A stretch of DNA of 22,562 bases from a virus. A program made the position numbers and the translations under genes. The first letter of the stretch is position 1. Each line of letters starts with the position of its first letter. Below the pieces are notes generated by a model. The model saw nothing but the letters and a program-made list of their open reading frames with translations, made no database searches and had not been told where the DNA came from. Location of the stretch: IMG/VR virus record IMGVR_UViG_3300021961_000690, positions 1 to 22,562 of that record; one strand, 5' to 3'. Shown here in pieces: positions 20,369-22,562 of this stretch.

Positions 20369-22562
20369 TCACTCAGGTTGTAAATTTAACTCTCTAATTA
20401 AATTACGCAAGGCAATACGCTTTCTTTGGTCTTCATCTGAACCCATTGTTTTACTAGCCTTTTCACGCAATTTTCTTTCTTGTTCAGTATATAGTCTGTA
20501 TTTCTTCCCATCAATTTCGTAAATCTTACCCGAATCCCAACGGGGGTCATACATACCCTTATACAATTCAGTCACCGGACGGAATAGACCCTTGATTTCG
20601 TAAACTAACTTTTCGTCAATACCATGTGCCTTAGCGATGGAAGAGAAAGAGTCTTGGCTGGATACAATTCTTTCAATATCTCGAGCGTATAGGTCTACAT
20701 TATGAGAACCCTTCATCTTTCCAATAATGTAATCCATATCATCGAGATTATCTGTATCTCTATATGCCTTGTAAATTGCTTCACCGCGCTTTGTCTTTAA
20801 TAAGTCAAGGGCTTCAATATAAGCCTTAGATAACTCAAGGTCGTCGGAAGACATTTTAAGATTCTGAATAGCCAATCTTAAACCGGAAGCATATTTAATA
20901 CCTTCATCTCTAGCATATTCTTGGAAATCTTCATCTTCAACCATTTCAATTAGCGCGTCTAAGGCCTGACTAAAAGTTTCATTAGTAGCAGGGGCGTATT
21001 TATCCAAAGGAGCATTCATAAAAATTTTGTTATCTGAAGGGATACTTCTAGCATCTAACCATTTTCTAAATTCACCGGCAAAGAAATTTCTGATACTCTT
21101 TGTTCTCTTAGTAATTTCTTGTCTACGCCCACTTTCTGTTTCACTTACACCTAAAATTGCAACTTTGGTAAATGCTAAGGCGGCTTCTTCTAAAACATCT
21201 AATACAGTAGATTGGTTATTTTCTCTAAATAATTGACTATAATTTCTGAAGAATTTCATAAGGTCTTCCATATCATCGGATTCAAAACCAATTGAAGATG
21301 TTTCTGCCAATCTTCTGCTAATAGTTTGATATGCAGGGTTAGCATCAATAGTCCCAACCTTTCTTAAATTAGTGTAAAATTTACTATAAGCAAACGAAGG
21401 ACTTTCTCTACCAAACATATTTTTTGGTCTTAAAGGTTCAAAGAAATACTTATTTAACAATGCACTTAATTCAGGAATTACATTTTGTCCTGCTGGTAAC
21501 CTTCCTTTTTGTCCGGGGAGAGTTCCACCACGTTCTGCTCTAATCTCACTTACAGGTTTAGTATTTCTATTTCTACTTGCCTTTCTTTCAGCGGGGGTTG
21601 TAGGTGCTTCACCTGTTCTATATCTTCGACCGGATGTTACTTCTGCTTGAATAACTAAATTTCTAAAAAAGTCAGTATTAATAGAATTAACCTGTTGTGC
21701 TACTTGAGAAGCACTACCTGTTAATTCTGAATCTTCTTCAAAGGAAATAGTGGAACCTGTTTCTGTTGTATTTACTACCATTTTTAATACAAAGGTCTTT
21801 ACTTCCATTTTTCCGGCAGGACCATCTGCGTTTTCAAATGTGTCCATTAAATTATTAGTTTTACCCATTAATGGAAAATAATAACTATCTCTTTCAACGA
21901 CTTGTCCACTAATCTTATCCATCACTTCATTAAGTTCTTGTTCAATAATAGGACCCATGAAGGGGGTAAGTTTAGTAGTAGATAAAATATAATTAAGTTG
22001 TTTTTCAACCTGTTCCCTAACCTCATCATCAGCCAAAACAAGAGGAAGTCTTCCCTCTTTATCAGTAACATATTCTAATGCTAGTAATGGGTCTAATCCG
22101 TCTACATCTCTTAATTCCAAATCAACCTCTTTATCGTATTCCTCAACGGATGCTTGGAATTCATCAAAAGTAGGTCCTTCAGTCTGAGTTTCTCCCGTTT
22201 CCGAATCAATAAATTCTTCAGGTCCTTTCATTTTTGCATCAGGATTTAGAAGTCTTTCAATGTCCTTATCTTCATAAATAGAATTAATTAAAATTCTAGC
22301 CGAGGTAGCGGGCCTATACATTTTAACGGTTACAGTATCGGGAGCCATTACAACATAAGAAGCCAATTTAACACCGTCTAATTCTTTATAGATTTCTTCT
22401 AGTTGTGGAGGAATATCAATTTGGGTATTTTTTAAATTAACTTTCATATCTAAATAAATTCCTTTCCAATAATCATATAGATTCTTACGCCCTTGTAATG
22501 TTAAAGAAGTCTTAAAATCTAAAACATCTCCTACAACAGTTTCAATTTTAGAACTATCAACT
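20369..22562 (-). CDS. Large protein of unknown function, at least 730 aa (cut by right edge)
   Basis: The frame stays open beyond the ATG at 22447 to the window edge, adding 38 codons (from about 22561), and these look like real coding sequence (LTLQGRKNLYDYWKGIYLDM). The true start therefore probably lies outside the window. It ends 4 bases before terL. Not recognised: hydrophilic; an alpha-rich N-terminal part, a beta-rich stretch (about 250-290: KTFVLKMVVNT, TGSTISFEEDSE), a basic Gly/Pro linker, and a long helical C-terminal half. It is AT-rich like the 780- and 951-aa proteins. Preceding terL, it may be another virion or portal-associated protein. Confidence 0.85.
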   Translation of the reverse strand, partial: VDSSKIETVVGDVLDFKTSLTLQGRKNLYDYWKGIYLDMKVNLKNTQIDIPPQLEEIYKELDGVKLASYVVMAPDTVTVKMYRPATSARILINSIYEDKDIERLLNPDAKMKGPEEFIDSETGETQTEGPTFDEFQASVEEYDKEVDLELRDVDGLDPLLALEYVTDKEGRLPLVLADDEVREQVEKQLNYILSTTKLTPFMGPIIEQELNEVMDKISGQVVERDSYYFPLMGKTNNLMDTFENADGPAGKMEVKTFVLKMVVNTTETGSTISFEEDSELTGSASQVAQQVNSINTDFFRNLVIQAEVTSGRRYRTGEAPTTPAERKASRNRNTKPVSEIRAERGGTLPGQKGRLPAGQNVIPELSALLNKYFFEPLRPKNMFGRESPSFAYSKFYTNLRKVGTIDANPAYQTISRRLAETSSIGFESDDMEDLMKFFRNYSQLFRENNQSTVLDVLEEAALAFTKVAILGVSETESGRRQEITKRTKSIRNFFAGEFRKWLDARSIPSDNKIFMNAPLDKYAPATNETFSQALDALIEMVEDEDFQEYARDEGIKYASGLRLAIQNLKMSSDDLELSKAYIEALDLLKTKRGEAIYKAYRDTDNLDDMDYIIGKMKGSHNVDLYARDIERIVSSQDSFSSIAKAHGIDEKLVYEIKGLFRPVTELYKGMYDPRWDSGKIYEIDGKKYRLYTEQERKLREKASKTMGSDEDQRKRIALRNLIRELNLQPE

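Noticed and set aside
1-22562. tRNA genes, CRISPR arrays, integrase or attachment sites, insertion sequences
   Set aside because: Looked for on both strands; no cloverleaf-like segment, spaced repeats, transposase or integrase motifs were seen, and gaps between genes are too short.

Overview
The window is a densely packed, single-strand block of head-morphogenesis and connector genes from a tailed double-stranded DNA virus (or provirus). All convincing genes are on the minus strand, so transcription runs from base 22562 to base 1. Junctions are mostly ATGA or TGATG overlaps or a few bases, and no stretch over 300 bases lacks a gene. There are no host housekeeping genes, tRNAs, insertion sequences or CRISPR arrays. 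Hallmarks are a complete large terminase, an HK97-type portal, an HK97-family prohead protease with a fused scaffold, and an HK97-like major capsid protein. An archaeal host is favoured: the two largest gaps each hold a TATA-box/BRE-like promoter about 25-30 bases before a very short leader carrying a Shine-Dalgarno, and many starts use GGTGAT. Several small basic proteins resemble families I recall from marine viruses, so a marine archaeal head-tailed virus (for example magrovirus-like) is my best guess; this is inference.

Order in the direction of transcription: a large unrecognised protein cut by the right edge; terL (18919-20364); a LAGLIDADG endonuclease fused to an unknown N-terminal region (17571-18935); portal with two zinc-ribbon-like Cys clusters; a 73-aa protein; a 780-aa unknown; 75-aa and 140-aa small proteins; and an ATP-dependent DNA ligase with a long C-terminal extension. 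A promoter at about 10588-10603 then starts the capsid segment: protease-scaffold (with a strong internal start for a separate scaffold), major capsid protein, a 192-aa probable decoration protein and a 105-aa HeH/SAP-like protein. A second promoter (about 7262-7277) precedes a 99-aa beta-rich protein, a 951-aa unknown and a head-tail adaptor with an inserted beta domain.

The last 3 kb (1-2965) is the most unusual part. At least six consecutive, otherwise unrelated proteins, and probably a seventh cut by the left edge, begin with the same short peptide: Trp-x-Asp/Glu-hydrophobic-Leu-Lys within the first 10 residues. Two of these tags share an identical 18-base DNA string. Three upstream proteins (the protease-scaffold, the 75-aa protein and the LAGLIDADG protein) carry a related Trp-acidic-Leu peptide 11-13 residues from the C-terminus. 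I propose a virus-encoded docking-peptide system that recruits cargo or accessory proteins to the procapsid, analogous to (not homologous with) the T4 capsid-targeting sequence. This is the best candidate for an undescribed system here.
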